Of a stretch of DNA of 64,000 bases, positions 51,386 to 61,700 are shown in pieces. Location: assembly GCA_910589485.1 (NCBI GenBank), contig CAJUSW010000002.1, positions 382,978 to 446,977 of the forward strand, in the 5' to 3' direction. The notes under the pieces were generated by a model. The model made no database searches. It saw only the letters and a list, made by a program, of their open reading frames with translations, and had not been told where the DNA came from. Position 1 is the stretch's first letter; every line of letters starts with the position of its first letter. A program made the position numbers and the translations under genes. The DNA comes from an uncultured Duncaniella sp. GTDB lineage: Bacteria; Bacteroidota; Bacteroidia; Bacteroidales; Muribaculaceae.

Positions 51386-52228
51386 TCACACGTACTGCAC
51401 AGGCGGGTGCTCGCATGAGGCCATATGGACTGCAAAGTTAGGAAATTTTTGGGAAATTATGCGCGAAAAAATTGATTTAGTGCATATTTCGCTTTCAAAG
51501 TGCCCGGTGTCGACGATTACGATGTCGCGCCCGTAGTCGAGGAAGTCGTGATAGCGGACGTCGGAGGTGATGTAGGCGTCGGCTCCGGCGCGGATGGTGT
51601 CGGGGATGAATTCGCCTCCCGATCCGCTACAAAGAGCCACGGTGCGGATCAGTGGGGTGTCAGCCGTCGCGGGTTCTTGGTCGTCCGTGGGGATGGTGGT
51701 GCCGGCTGGTCCGGGTGTTACGCGGAGGGCAGGCTGGCGGTAGACCTTCTTTACGAGGTCGATGAGGGCGGGGAGGGTGATACCGGGGCCGGGGAGGGTG
51801 CCGATGACGCCGAGTCCGGCCGAGGGGTCGGAATGTGATGGGGAGAGGGGGCGCATATCGGTGAGGCCGAGGAGGGTGCCGAGGTGGTGGCTGACTCCGC
51901 CGGGAGCGCTGTCGAGGGCTGTGTGGGATGAGTAGACGGCTATGCCGGCGCGGATGGCGTCGACGAGGGCGCGCTGGCCGGGTGTGGAGCCGTCGATGGT
52001 GCGCGGACCGCGGAACAGGAGAGGGTGGTGGGAGATGATGAGGTTGCAACCGAGGGCGCGGGCTTCGGCCACTACGGCGGGGGTGACGTCAAGACACAAC
52101 ATTACCCCCGAGCATTGGCCCGAGGTGACGGCCTGAGGGGAGATCTGCCACCCCGTGTTGTCCCAGGATTCCTGAAGCGCACGGGGGGCGTATTCCTCCA
52201 CAGCCTGTACAATGGCTGTAATTGTCAT
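51386..52228 (-). CDS. Nif3-like dinuclear metal-centre protein (GTP cyclohydrolase I type 2 homologue)
   Basis: 280-aa hexamer-forming protein of the Nif3/YbgI family. Metal-binding signatures are ESWDNTGWQI near residue 20, IISHHPLLFRG with paired histidines, and DTGHFESE near the C-terminus. This short version lacks the inserted PII-like domain of the 365-aa forms. The biochemical role is not settled. Its ATG shares one base with the aspS stop codon (TAATG on the minus strand), so translation is coupled to aspS. Confidence 0.92.
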   Translation of the reverse strand: MTITAIVQAVEEYAPRALQESWDNTGWQISPQAVTSGQCSGVMLCLDVTPAVVAEARALGCNLIISHHPLLFRGPRTIDGSTPGQRALVDAIRAGIAVYSSHTALDSAPGGVSHHLGTLLGLTDMRPLSPSHSDPSAGLGVIGTLPGPGITLPALIDLVKKVYRQPALRVTPGPAGTTIPTDDQEPATADTPLIRTVALCSGSGGEFIPDTIRAGADAYITSDVRYHDFLDYGRDIVIVDTGHFESEICTKSIFSRIISQKFPNFAVHMASCEHPPVQYV

Positions 52229-53988
52229 TATTCCTTTTCCTTGAGGTCGAGCTTGATCTGAAGTTCGTCGAGCTGGGTATCGTCGATTGATGCGGGTGCG
52301 TCGATCATCATGTCGCGGCCTGAGTTGTTCTTGGGGAATGCGATGACGTCGCGGATGGAGTCGAGGCCGGCGAGGATGGATACGAAGCGGTCGAAGCCGA
52401 AGGCGAGTCCGCCGTGAGGGGGCGCTCCGTATTTGAAGGCGTTCATGAGGAAGCCGAATTTGTACTGTGCGTCCTCTTCGGAGAGGCCGAGGAGACGGAA
52501 CATCTTGTCCTGGAGTGTGGCTTCGTGGATACGGATTGAACCACCGCCGAGTTCGTTGCCGTTAACCACCATGTCGTAGGCAGTGGCGCGCACGGCTCCG
52601 GTGTCGGAGTCGAGGAGATGTATGTCGTCGGGGTTGGGGGCGGTGAAGGGGTGGTGCATCGCGTAGTAGCGCTGGGTCTCGTCGTCCCACTCGAAGAGGG
52701 GGAAGTCCACCACCCAGAGGCATGAGAACTTCTGGGGATCGCGGAGGCCGAGGCGTGAGCCCATCTCGAGACGGAGCTCGCAGAGCTGCTTGCGGGTCTT
52801 CATTGTGGGACCGGCGAGGATGAGCATGAGGTCGCCGGGCTGTGCTCCGGCACGGTCGGTCCAGGCGCGGAGGTCGTCCTCGGAGTAGAATTTGGATACT
52901 GACGACTTGATGGATCCGTCCTGCTCGATCTTTACCCACATCATGCCTTTGGCTCCGATCTGGGGGCGCTTCACGAAGTCGGTGAGCTGGTCGAGCTGTT
53001 TGCGGGTGTAGGCGGCGCATCCGGGGGCTACGATGGCTCCGACATATTCGGCGTCGTCGAGCACCGAGAAGTTATGGCCGGTGGTGAGGTCCTTAAGCTC
53101 GACGAACTGCATGCCGAAGCGGGTGTCGGGCTTGTCGGATCCGTAGAGGCGCATTGCGTCGGCCCATGTCATGCGAGGGAAGGGCTCGGTGAAGTCGATG
53201 TCCTTGACGTAGCGGAAGATGTGCTTCACGAGGCCTTCGAACATCTGGAGGACGTCTTCCTGGGTCACGAACGACATTTCGCAGTCGATCTGGGTGAACT
53301 CGGGCTGGCGGTCGGCGCGGAGGTCCTCGTCGCGGAAGCATTTCACGATCTGGAAGTAGCGGTCAAATCCGCTGACCATGAGGAGCTGCTTGAATGTCTG
53401 GGGCGACTGGGGGAGTGCGTAGAATTGTCCGGGGTTCATGCGGGAGGGCACCACGAAGTCGCGTGCACCCTCGGGGGTAGATTTGATGAGGACGGGGGTC
53501 TCGACTTCGAGGAATCCTTTGGAGTCGAGGTAGCGGCGTATCTCGAATGCCATGCGGTGGCGCAACTCGAGGTTGGAGCGCACGCATGAACGGCGCAGGT
53601 CGAGGTAGCGGTATTTCATGCGCAGGTCGTCGCCTCCGTCGGTGTCGTCCTCGATGGTGAAGGGGGGTACTTCGCTACGGTTGAGTACCTTGAGGTCGGT
53701 GGCGATGATTTCGATGTCGCCGGTGGGGAGGTTGGGGTTTTTGCTTGTGCGCTCGGCTACGTTGCCTGTGACCTGGATCACGAATTCGCGTCCGAGGTGG
53801 TTGGCTGCGTCGCAGAGGTCGGCGTTGTTGTCGCTTTCGAATACGACCTGGGTGATGCCGTAACGGTCGCGGACGTCAACGAATGTCATGCCTCCCATTT
53901 TGCGGGTGCGCTGTACCCATCCGGCGAGTGTTACCTGTTTGCCGGCGTCGCTGAGGCGGAGTTCTCCGCATGTATTTGTCCTGTACAT
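52228..53988 (-). CDS. aspS: Aspartate--tRNA ligase
   Basis: 586-aa class II synthetase. N-terminal anticodon-binding OB domain (VTLAGWVQRTRKMGGMTFVD), class II motif 2 (FRDEDLRADRQPEFTQIDCE), a bacterial GAD insertion (about 290-410) and motif 3 (GLAFGFDRFVSILAG). Length and insertion are those of bacterial AspRS. The product charges tRNA-Asp; whether it also mis-charges tRNA-Asn cannot be told here. It is the first gene of a run with nif3-like, zinc-ribbon, slyD and efp genes. Confidence 0.97.
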   Translation of the reverse strand: MYRTNTCGELRLSDAGKQVTLAGWVQRTRKMGGMTFVDVRDRYGITQVVFESDNNADLCDAANHLGREFVIQVTGNVAERTSKNPNLPTGDIEIIATDLKVLNRSEVPPFTIEDDTDGGDDLRMKYRYLDLRRSCVRSNLELRHRMAFEIRRYLDSKGFLEVETPVLIKSTPEGARDFVVPSRMNPGQFYALPQSPQTFKQLLMVSGFDRYFQIVKCFRDEDLRADRQPEFTQIDCEMSFVTQEDVLQMFEGLVKHIFRYVKDIDFTEPFPRMTWADAMRLYGSDKPDTRFGMQFVELKDLTTGHNFSVLDDAEYVGAIVAPGCAAYTRKQLDQLTDFVKRPQIGAKGMMWVKIEQDGSIKSSVSKFYSEDDLRAWTDRAGAQPGDLMLILAGPTMKTRKQLCELRLEMGSRLGLRDPQKFSCLWVVDFPLFEWDDETQRYYAMHHPFTAPNPDDIHLLDSDTGAVRATAYDMVVNGNELGGGSIRIHEATLQDKMFRLLGLSEEDAQYKFGFLMNAFKYGAPPHGGLAFGFDRFVSILAGLDSIRDVIAFPKNNSGRDMMIDAPASIDDTQLDELQIKLDLKEKE

Positions 53989-54014
53989 AGATTCTGAGGT
54001 TGTGTTTTAATGTG

Positions 54015-54022
54015 CAAAATTA
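54015..54022 (-). promoter_or_regulatory. -7 promoter element of aspS
   Basis: Minus strand reads TAATTTTG, a TAnnTTTG match, 26 bases upstream of the aspS start. The -33 element is weak. Confidence 0.45.
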
Positions 54023-54145
54023 TAAAGTTTTGGCGAAACGGCGGGAGTTTTGGGCGATTTTTTTATTCGGCGGGGCTGAAGTTTATAAGTTTGATTCGGA
54101 TTGGAGGAGTATGAGGTTGGCGTTTTGATTTGTTCCGTGGCCGGT

Positions 54146-54280
54146 GGGGGGATTAGTCGGGTGGAGGATCAGTCGAGTGGGAGATTAGTCAAGTGGGAGA
54201 TTAGTAGACGGGAGATTAGTCAAGTGGAGGATTAGTCGACCGGGGATTAGTCAAGTGTGGAGGATTGATCGAGTGGGGAT
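54146..54280. repeat. Minisatellite of about 16-base units
   Basis: Eight to nine degenerate tandem units with consensus GGAGGATTAGTCAAGT (variants GGGAGATTAGTCAAGT, GGAGGATCAGTCGAGT, GGAGGATTGATCGAGT). The last unit runs directly into repeat copy D, whose first bases (GGGGATTATAGG) resemble the unit. Noncoding. Confidence 0.8.
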
Positions 54281-54380
54281 TATAGGACGTCTTCGACGCC
54301 CATGCGGGTGTATTTTGCCGTTTTCCCCACGCCGCCCGGTCGAGGTGGGGCTATAATTATATCGCCCCGTTCGGGGCTTA
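54279..54380 (-). repeat. Dispersed palindromic repeat, copy D (short form)
   Basis: Inverted relative to copy A. It keeps both ends (ATTATAGGACGTCTTCGACG and GGGGCTATAATTATATCG with the GCCCCGTTCGGGGC hairpin) but lacks the inner GGGCAAAT...ATTTGC palindrome, making it about 40 bases shorter than copies E and F. Confidence 0.8.
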
Positions 54381-54540
54381 GTGGGTAGCGGCTCGGAGTG
54401 GCATTCTCGTTTCGCGGGTTTGGTGGGAAAGCGTCTGGGTGCGTCGCATTTTGTGGGCTTGGATGGTAGCAGCTCGGGGTGTTTTCGTTTCGCGGGTTGG
54501 TGGGGGAGGAGGCCCGGGGCGTTTTCGTTTTGCGGGGATT
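54381..54540. repeat. Degenerate repeats around TTTCGCGGGTTTGG
   Basis: TCGTTTCGCGGGTTTGGTGG, CGTTTCGCGGGTTGGTGGG and CGTTTTGCGGGGATTG occur within 130 bases, with AGCGGCTCGG and AGCAGCTCGG between them. The same motif series follows repeat copies E and F (62200-62660). No reading frame here looks real. Confidence 0.65.
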
Positions 54541-54562
54541 GTTTGATGGGGGGGATATGAAA

Positions 54563-54590
54563 AGGGCCGGGGGGATTCTCATCCCGGCCC
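54563..54590 (-). terminator. GC-rich hairpin terminator of the second SusCD locus
   Basis: Minus strand: GGGCCGGGAT pairs with ATCCCCCCGGCCC (small bulge) and is followed by TTTTCAT. It lies about 100 bases after the stop of the PKD-like gene. Confidence 0.65.
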
Positions 54591-54692
54591 GGCCTTCAAT
54601 CAAAAAAGGATTGGAGCATGAGTGCTCTGAGGTTTGTATAAAATCTGAGATTTGTATAAAACAAGAAGTTATTTCCTGTAGTTTCTTGCGAA

Positions 54693-56315
54693 TTAGCTCT
54701 TGGAGCGTTCGCGATAGGTCACGTCTACGATTTCTTCGCCGAAACCAGTGAATTCTTTGTACTGCGTCATCTGTCCGGTTGAACTGATGTCATAGAAACG
54801 TACAATACCTCCGTCCTCGCCACCTGTGGTGGAGCATACGATGAGTTTGAACTGCATGTTCATGAAGTCTTCGCTTTGATTGTTGAGGTTGTTCAGACTG
54901 GCTGCCTGATAGAGGTTGAATTTCAGTTTTGTGACTCTTTCACCGGCGTTCAACTGAAGAGTTGACATCAGGGTACGTGTACCGAGGTCGTAGCAATATA
55001 CCTTGTTGCCCTTGCAGTAGAACATGAAGGGGTACTGGGAGTGGAAGGCGTAGTCGTCGGCATCGTCAAATGACTCGGCATAGATGTCGGAGTACTTGTT
55101 GCCCTGTTGCATGGTGGTGGATGTGCTGGTAGAGTTAACCATCACGCCGTAGACATGACGGTGTCCGGTATTGTCCTGAAGAACGGCGAATACCTCACCA
55201 TCGGAGAAGCGGGTGCTTTCCATGTCGACGATGTCCATTCCAGTTACAAAGGAGTAATTGGCATTTTCGGGTTCCTGGGGCTGATAGAGCACGCGTCCAG
55301 AAGCGTAATTACCAGCCAACTGGCGGTTGAATACCATGAAGCGTTTATTGGTAATGTCGTAGAACAGAGCCTGGGCGCTGTTGCCGGGACGAGCCTGACT
55401 TGAGCCGATGAATGGAGATACCTTGTAAGTGGGATCGTTGGTCTGCTGGTCGGTGTTCATTACAAATTCAAACGATGCACCTGCGCTATATGTGTATATG
55501 CCGTAGCAGTTGCCTTCGGTTGTCACGCATACGTCAGTGTAGGCTTCATAAGTACCGGCATTGTAAATAGGGAGATGGGTGATGACTTCGCCTGGGAATG
55601 AAGGAGATGCAAAATAGGTGTTGCGTATAGTCTGGCCTTCGGTCGCAGCGAGAGTCGTTGAATTCAGCATGTAGGATCCTGAATTGGCGGTGAGCATTAT
55701 GCGGTCGCCAGTGCTTGTGAGGTAGGCAGGACGCATAATAAGGCTTGTGGCTCCAAAAATTTCAGGAGAAGTCTCAGGGAAGACACCTTTGCGCACTTTC
55801 TGTTCACCCTTTGAGTCGGTGTAGACCATGTCGAGGCGTACCCGCTTTTCGGCGCCGTTGTTGGAGAGCACCATCCATCCCTCAGAGGTGGTGGATATGA
55901 TGCTGACAGAGCCTTTGAAGTTATGGGTCACTCCGGTATTCTTATTGGTAACGGTGTACCACATCGAATAGGATGACGCAGGAACGTCGGGCATGAAATT
56001 GATATCCTTGGTCTTATCGGGGTTGATATCGTACCAATACTGAGTCTTGCCGTTCTCATCAGTGTGCTGGTAACGCAGACGGCAGGTGTATTCGTAGTTG
56101 GGATCGTCGGCCTTGATGGTGCCGTTGAGAGATGATGTCACGACCGGAGCGAAGACAAGATTCTCGGAGCGTTCCATAGCACTGATGTTGGCAGGGAACT
56201 CAACGGTAACCTCCTCGATGTCGCTATAGGTGTAGTTGCCCTTGTCCTCGTAGCAGGCGGTGAGAACCGATGCCGAAAGAGCAATGGTAGCGATTGTAAA
56301 TATATTAAATTTCAT
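54693..56315 (-). CDS. PKD-like family surface lipoprotein
   Basis: 540 aa from ATG 56315, which gives the lipoprotein signal MKFNIFTIATIALSASVLTAC with Cys21; an ATG at 56333 overlaps the stop of the gene before (ATGA) and is the alternative. N-terminal Ig/PKD-like domain with DKGNYTYSDIEEVTVEFP is typical of the PKD-like family found with SusC/SusD and DUF4843. The rest resembles a beta-propeller (GWMVLSNNGAEKRVRLDMVY, CYGIYTYSAGASFEFVMNTD). Likely a surface ligand-binding accessory to the SusCD pair. Last gene of the locus. Confidence 0.85.
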   Translation of the reverse strand: MKFNIFTIATIALSASVLTACYEDKGNYTYSDIEEVTVEFPANISAMERSENLVFAPVVTSSLNGTIKADDPNYEYTCRLRYQHTDENGKTQYWYDINPDKTKDINFMPDVPASSYSMWYTVTNKNTGVTHNFKGSVSIISTTSEGWMVLSNNGAEKRVRLDMVYTDSKGEQKVRKGVFPETSPEIFGATSLIMRPAYLTSTGDRIMLTANSGSYMLNSTTLAATEGQTIRNTYFASPSFPGEVITHLPIYNAGTYEAYTDVCVTTEGNCYGIYTYSAGASFEFVMNTDQQTNDPTYKVSPFIGSSQARPGNSAQALFYDITNKRFMVFNRQLAGNYASGRVLYQPQEPENANYSFVTGMDIVDMESTRFSDGEVFAVLQDNTGHRHVYGVMVNSTSTSTTMQQGNKYSDIYAESFDDADDYAFHSQYPFMFYCKGNKVYCYDLGTRTLMSTLQLNAGERVTKLKFNLYQAASLNNLNNQSEDFMNMQFKLIVCSTTGGEDGGIVRFYDISSTGQMTQYKEFTGFGEEIVDVTYRERSKS

Positions 56316-56329
56316 AGTGTGGTCAGTTT

Positions 56330-57184
56330 TCATTCGGTGATGTAAGCGCCATAGTTAACCTGATAGCTCTGAGCGAGCTGCATGTAGGTGCCGGTAGAGT
56401 CGTCGATGACAGGATTCCCTTCATCGGCTTTCTGCTGGAGATATTTCTGCATGGTAATGGCTGCAAACTGGAAGCGGCCGAGAGCGACTTTGGCTCCTGA
56501 TAAACCGGCATTGTTCCAATCGGTTACAGTCCAACCCATAAGCTCGTTGAGCAGAAGATATTTGGGCGCGGTCCATTCGCCCCAATAGCTGTTGCCGAAC
56601 GAGGTCCAGTAACGAGGGCATGTATAATTCTCACCAAATTCAAAGTAGAAATGGTCGGTGGGAAGCATGTCGCCGTCAACATTCCATGAACTTGAGTTCT
56701 TGAACTCGGAGATAGGCATGTCGAAGTTTTCGTTGGGGTAGAGCTTGAAGTAGACTCTCACAGTCTTTTGTATAAGACCCGAGTGGCGAATGAACTTGAT
56801 GCGTACAACGTCGGTGGACTCGCCGGCGGGAATACAGAAGTTGTTACCTTCGAGGGAGAAATCAACACCCTCGACTGCCGTTGTCTCGGCGGGATCAACC
56901 TCGAGACGATAGGCACGATCGTAGTCAGTGACCTCGCCCATGGCACGAACAACGAAGCTATCGTTCAATCCTGTGACATGTGAGCCGTAGTTGGCGAATG
57001 TGATACCTGTCTTACCATCGTAATATGAGGTGGGATTGCCATAAATATCGGTGGTCTTGACCTGCTGGATGAATATTCCGGAAGTTGGGCCGCTATAGAG
57101 GTCGATTTCCTCGTGAGAGCATCCTGCGATTGCCAATGATGCTACCGCAAGAGCAAAAGTAGCTGAGATATTGTGAAGTTTCAT
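56330..57184 (-). CDS. DUF4843 surface lipoprotein
   Basis: 284 aa, lipobox AIAGC (Cys22) after MKLHNISATFALAVASLAIA. The DUF4843 pattern is visible: VRAMGEVTDYDRAYRLEVDP, AETTAVEGVDFSLEGNNFCI, IPAGESTDVVRIKFIRH and YFKLYPNENFDMPI, which forms Ig-like beta sheets. In Bacteroidales this family occurs just after SusD in loci with PKD-like proteins. It starts 12 bases after the SusD stop and its stop overlaps a possible start of the next gene. Ligand unknown. Confidence 0.88.
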   Translation of the reverse strand: MKLHNISATFALAVASLAIAGCSHEEIDLYSGPTSGIFIQQVKTTDIYGNPTSYYDGKTGITFANYGSHVTGLNDSFVVRAMGEVTDYDRAYRLEVDPAETTAVEGVDFSLEGNNFCIPAGESTDVVRIKFIRHSGLIQKTVRVYFKLYPNENFDMPISEFKNSSSWNVDGDMLPTDHFYFEFGENYTCPRYWTSFGNSYWGEWTAPKYLLLNELMGWTVTDWNNAGLSGAKVALGRFQFAAITMQKYLQQKADEGNPVIDDSTGTYMQLAQSYQVNYGAYITE

Positions 57185-57196
57185 AAGGATTGCTTA

Positions 57197-58696
57197 TTAG
57201 TAGTTTTCACCTGATGGGATGGGTACATTGTAACGTGTGGCGATAGATGGGGAATCGGTGAACGAGCAACGACCCGAGCCGTCGAACTCATATACGCCAC
57301 TGCTGTACAAGCCGAACCGTTGATAGTTGCGCTTGTGGAGGAAGTAGATCTGACCCTCACCACGTAGCTCGCGGAGATACTCGAATTTGATCTCTTTGTC
57401 GAGAGCATTCTGAGCAATCGAAGGTGAGAGCGCTTCCTCGCCACGATGCGAGCGGAAGATGTTGAGACAAGCCACAGCGTCGCTGATGCGGTCGGTCTTC
57501 ATGAGACATTCTGCCTTAATGAAATATGCCTCGCTTTTGCGCATCATTCCAAAGAATGTGGCCCAGAATTCGGGATTGTTGGCGGTAGCGGTAAAGCCAC
57601 GGTACTTGGCGAAGTCGTAGTCGGAGGTGACGGAAACTGAGCTTGTCCACTGGGACTGCATGCGATAGTCGCCCTCGTTGGCGAACAGCACCGAGGTGTA
57701 AGCATTACGGGGTTGCAACACTGTTGCAGGATCGAGTGTGCCTGAGAACGCAGTATCGAAGATGTCGCTGAAATTGCTATTGTAGAAGCCGAAAAGACAT
57801 TCGGTGGAGAATACGCGGTCGGGGCGAGCAGGACCTCCGAGGATTGTTGTGGGATTAACCCAGGGGAAAGCGGTCTCGACATTGGGATCGTCGGTGATTT
57901 TCTCGGCTTCGGTGAGGGCGTTGTCCCAATCGTTGACCCACATGTATGCGCGGGCTTTGAGGAGAGCAACCGCATAGTAGTTGAGTCGCAGCTGACGGTA
58001 GCGGAACCAGTTGCCTTCGTCCTCTCCATCGGTGTTGAGGACACTGCCGTTGAGAACGGGATCGACTTCCTTAAGCAGAGATTGAGCCTCGTTGAGATCG
58101 GGGATGATGTAGTCGTTCACGATGACGGCGGTGGACAGACGGTCGCGACGCACGATCTCGGTGGTGTTGGCGTAGGGAACGGCGAGACCGTCGGGCTTCT
58201 GGGCATAGCAGGGGCTGAACAGGCGGGTGAGGTCGAGATGGAGCATCGCACGCATGGCAAGCATCTCAGCACGGATGAGTTTGGAGTCATCATTGGTGAG
58301 CACTCCGGGGAATTCATCGAGAGCCTGCAGAAGGACGTTGGTGTTGAGGATTGCGGTGTAAGCGCTTGACCAGATGCTCTCAAGACCTGCGCTCGCGTAG
58401 GTGCCTGTCCATGTGGCGGAGCAGTACTCGTTCATGGAGGTGTTGCTGGTGGGGATGTTGTAGCATGCTCCCATCACGTCGATAGCTCCATAGGAGAGGT
58501 TGCGTCCGTAGAGACTGGATGAATATATTGAGGAGTAGATGCCGTTGACGGTGGTGTGGAAGCCTGAAGCTGTGGCAAACTGCTGATCGTAGGTCTGCTT
58601 GTCCTTAGGGGTGTAGTCGAGCCAGTCAGAGCAACCGGTCATGACCATGCCGAAGGAAAGGATAGCAGTGGCAGTGATTGATTTATATAGTTTCAT
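57197..58696 (-). CDS. SusD/RagB-family lipoprotein of the second locus
   Basis: 499 aa, lipobox VMTGC (Cys22). SusD hallmarks: N-terminal WLDYTPKDKQTYDQQFATAS, middle AEMLAMRAMLHLDLTRLFSP (the usual RALRA-x-x-Y segment in variant form) and C-terminal LDKEIKFEYLRELRGEGQIY then FLHKRNYQRFGLYSSG. Follows the SusC gene by 20 bases. No carbohydrate-active enzyme is encoded nearby, so its ligand may not be a polysaccharide. Confidence 0.94.
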   Translation of the reverse strand: MKLYKSITATAILSFGMVMTGCSDWLDYTPKDKQTYDQQFATASGFHTTVNGIYSSIYSSSLYGRNLSYGAIDVMGACYNIPTSNTSMNEYCSATWTGTYASAGLESIWSSAYTAILNTNVLLQALDEFPGVLTNDDSKLIRAEMLAMRAMLHLDLTRLFSPCYAQKPDGLAVPYANTTEIVRRDRLSTAVIVNDYIIPDLNEAQSLLKEVDPVLNGSVLNTDGEDEGNWFRYRQLRLNYYAVALLKARAYMWVNDWDNALTEAEKITDDPNVETAFPWVNPTTILGGPARPDRVFSTECLFGFYNSNFSDIFDTAFSGTLDPATVLQPRNAYTSVLFANEGDYRMQSQWTSSVSVTSDYDFAKYRGFTATANNPEFWATFFGMMRKSEAYFIKAECLMKTDRISDAVACLNIFRSHRGEEALSPSIAQNALDKEIKFEYLRELRGEGQIYFLHKRNYQRFGLYSSGVYEFDGSGRCSFTDSPSIATRYNVPIPSGENY

Positions 58697-58716
58697 GATT
58701 GGAAGTCCTTGAGATG

Positions 58717-61700
58717 TTAGAAAGAGAAAGACATGGCGAAGGTGTAGCTACGGGCGAACGGATAGGCAGTACCGCGCTCCTGCTTGATGGATGTGAGCCA
58801 GAAGAGGTCGTTGGCATAGAGGGAGAGGCGGAGCGATTCGAGCCTCATTTTTCTGGCGATCTCGTAGAAGTCATAGCTTACGTTGAGCGACTGCATGGTG
58901 AGGGAGTTGTTGCGCTGAACGAAGCGGGATGACATGGGGGTTGATGCGGAGCTTGCAATGTCCTTGAACTGTGCGTGGTCGCCTGGTTTCTGCCAACGGT
59001 CATAGAGGGCGCGACGGTCCTGGTTGTAGTTGAGCTGAGAACCGGAGATGTTTTCAACCTTGTTGAAGAGGTCGGTGTTGAAGGATTTGCCACCGAGCTT
59101 GTAGTTGAAGCTCATGCTTACGGTGAGACCGCGCCAGTTGAAGCTGGTGCCGAATGAGCCTTCGTACTTAGCACGGGTGTTTCCGACGATCACTTCGTCG
59201 TCGACATCGTAATCGTAAGTGTAGGTTCCATCTTTCTTAATGAACATTTCACGACCATTGGCGGGGTCGATACCGGCAGAGCGCACTGCCCAGATAGCGT
59301 CGGGGTCGGCTCCGTCGTAGTAGCGTTTGGTGTCGGTGGTCTTGGCTACCTCGTTGAGGTCGTCGAGCACGCCATTGAGTTCGTCGAGCTTGATGGTCTC
59401 ATGACGCATAGTGGCACGGATGCTCCATGTGAGACGATCCTTGATGTTGCGCAGGATGTAATACTGGGCAGATGCAAGGAAGCCACGTGATTTCTGGATA
59501 CCCATGTTGGTGTTCCAGTTGCCGGTGATACCGGTGGAGAGGGGTACCGAGATGCCGATGAGGAGGGGGTCGGTCTTCTTGTCGTAGTAGTCGAACTCGA
59601 CGCGCCAGCGGTCGGTGTTGAAGTCGATACCATAGTTGCGGTCGAGAGTGTTCTGCCACTTGAGGTCGCGGTTGCCGAACTGCTGGATGATGGTGGAGTT
59701 GCCGAAGTAGCTGAAGCTATTGTAGAGGAACTGGTAGATGATGAGCGAGCGTGCAGAGTCGAAGCCCTGGTTACCGGGGTTACCGATAGATGCACGGAGC
59801 TTGAGCATGGATACGTTGGGGAATGCTTCGCGGAAGAAGCGTTCGTTCATGATGTTCCAGCCGATACCTACTGACCAGGTGTCCTTGAATTTCTTGGAGG
59901 ATCCGAATACCGATGATCCGCTCTGTGCGTAGTTGGCATCGAGGAGGTAGCGGTTGTCGTAGGCGTAGTTGACGGATGCAAGAAGGTTGGTGGAGCGGGT
60001 GGTGCTTTCGTAATAGGTGGGTTTGCCTCCTTCGGGGTAGCCGTTGGCAAACGACGGGTAGGTGTAGTTGCCCTCGGGGAATCCACGGACGGAGTAGCCC
60101 TGGTTGAGCGACTTGTTTTCCTGAATGTTGAAGTCGGCGGCTACGTTGAGGCGGTGGTCACCGAATACCTCGGCATAGATAGCGGTAAGAGAGCCGTTGT
60201 AGGTTGTGCTCTTAAGATTGGTGGATGAGAATTCGCCCTTGAGTGTTGCGTCGAGGCCCTCGTAGCGAGTGGCGTTGGGGGAGATGAAGTTCTCGCCGTC
60301 CTTATTGGAGTGGGTGAGACCAAACTTGGCGCGGATGCGGAATTGCTGTATGGGGTTGAATTCAGCCGAGAAGTAGTTGGTCAAAAGAAGAGTAGAGGAG
60401 GTGTTGCGGCTGTTGAGAGAGGCGTTGTAGAGGGGGTTGGCTGCTTTGGCGAAGTCGCTGTTCTCGAGCCAGGGGGTAACATTGCCGTTCTCGTCGTATT
60501 TCTTGTAATAGGGGTTCGCACTTGCGTATTCGTTGAAGGATACGACGGGGTCGGTGGTGGAGGTGTACTGGGCAGTGAACTTATTGCTGAACAGAAGTTT
60601 GCCGTGACGATAGGTGAGGTCGAGGTTGCCACCGTAGCTGTCGCGGTCGGAGTCCTTCATCACACCTGTAGTACCATTATAGTTTACGCCGATACCGAAC
60701 ATGAAGCCTTCGGAGCCACCGTCGACGTAGACGTTGTGTTTCTGATTCCATCCGGTGCGGAGGGGAACGCTGAGCCAGTAGGTGTCGACACCGCTGGCGA
60801 TGTCGGCAAGACGCTTGTTGTAAGCATCGGCCGCAAGTATCTCACCGTCAACGCCTGAACCGCTATATCGGCCAGCGAGGCGCTCGAATTCGAGTTTCTC
60901 GCGTGCGTTCATGAGGTTGTAGGAGTCGAGGTCGGGGAATGATGCGGTGACTGATCCGCTATAGTTGAAGCGGAGTTTTCCGGCCTGGGGCTTCACGGTC
61001 TCGACAACCACAACGCCGTTGGCTGCCTTGGAGCCGTAGATGGCTGTTGAGGCGGCGTCCTTGAGGATGGTCATGGACGCGATGCGGTTGATGTCCATGT
61101 TGTAGACGGTCTCGAGAGTGGATTCGAATCCGTCGACGATGAAAAGGGGCTGGTTGGGGTCGTTGACAAGGTCGTCGCGCTCGCCAATGACTGATGATTT
61201 ACCACGGATGTTGATGTCGGGAAGGTGGTTGGGGTCGGAACCCATGAGGTCGTTGGTGAGCACGTTGAACGCTGGGTCGAGTGCTGCGAGTGACGCGATG
61301 GGGTTCTGAACGCCGATTTCCTTGAGCTCGTCGGCTGTGAAGGTTGAGGCAGAACCGGTGAATGAGTTTTTGTCCTTGGTGACGATACCGGTGACTACGA
61401 CGTCCTTGAGGGTGTTGGCATCGTCCTCGAGTGTTATGATGAGGGGTTTGCCAGGCTCGGCTTTGATTTCCTTGGGCTTTTTGCCGATGTAGGAGATTTC
61501 GAGTTTTGAGGCTCCGTTAGGTTTGATGGAGAAGGCTCCGTTTACGTCGGTGGCTGTGGCTGATTTGCCAAGACGTACAGTGGCTCCGATGAGTGGCTCG
61601 CCTTCGGCGTCGAAGATGTGGCCGGAGATTACATTGGAGTTCGATCCAGGTTGTGTGCTGCTAACTACCCCCCCTTAGATGCTTGAGCGACAGCGCTTTG

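Noticed and set aside
54146..54280. Possible CRISPR array
   Set aside because: Units are contiguous at about 16 bases with no unique spacers, and no cas genes are in the window.
61263..61263. GTG at 61263 as the true start of the second SusC
   Set aside because: It would remove the signal peptide, the regulatory-like domain and the start of the plug, all of which are encoded upstream in the same open frame back to the G tract.
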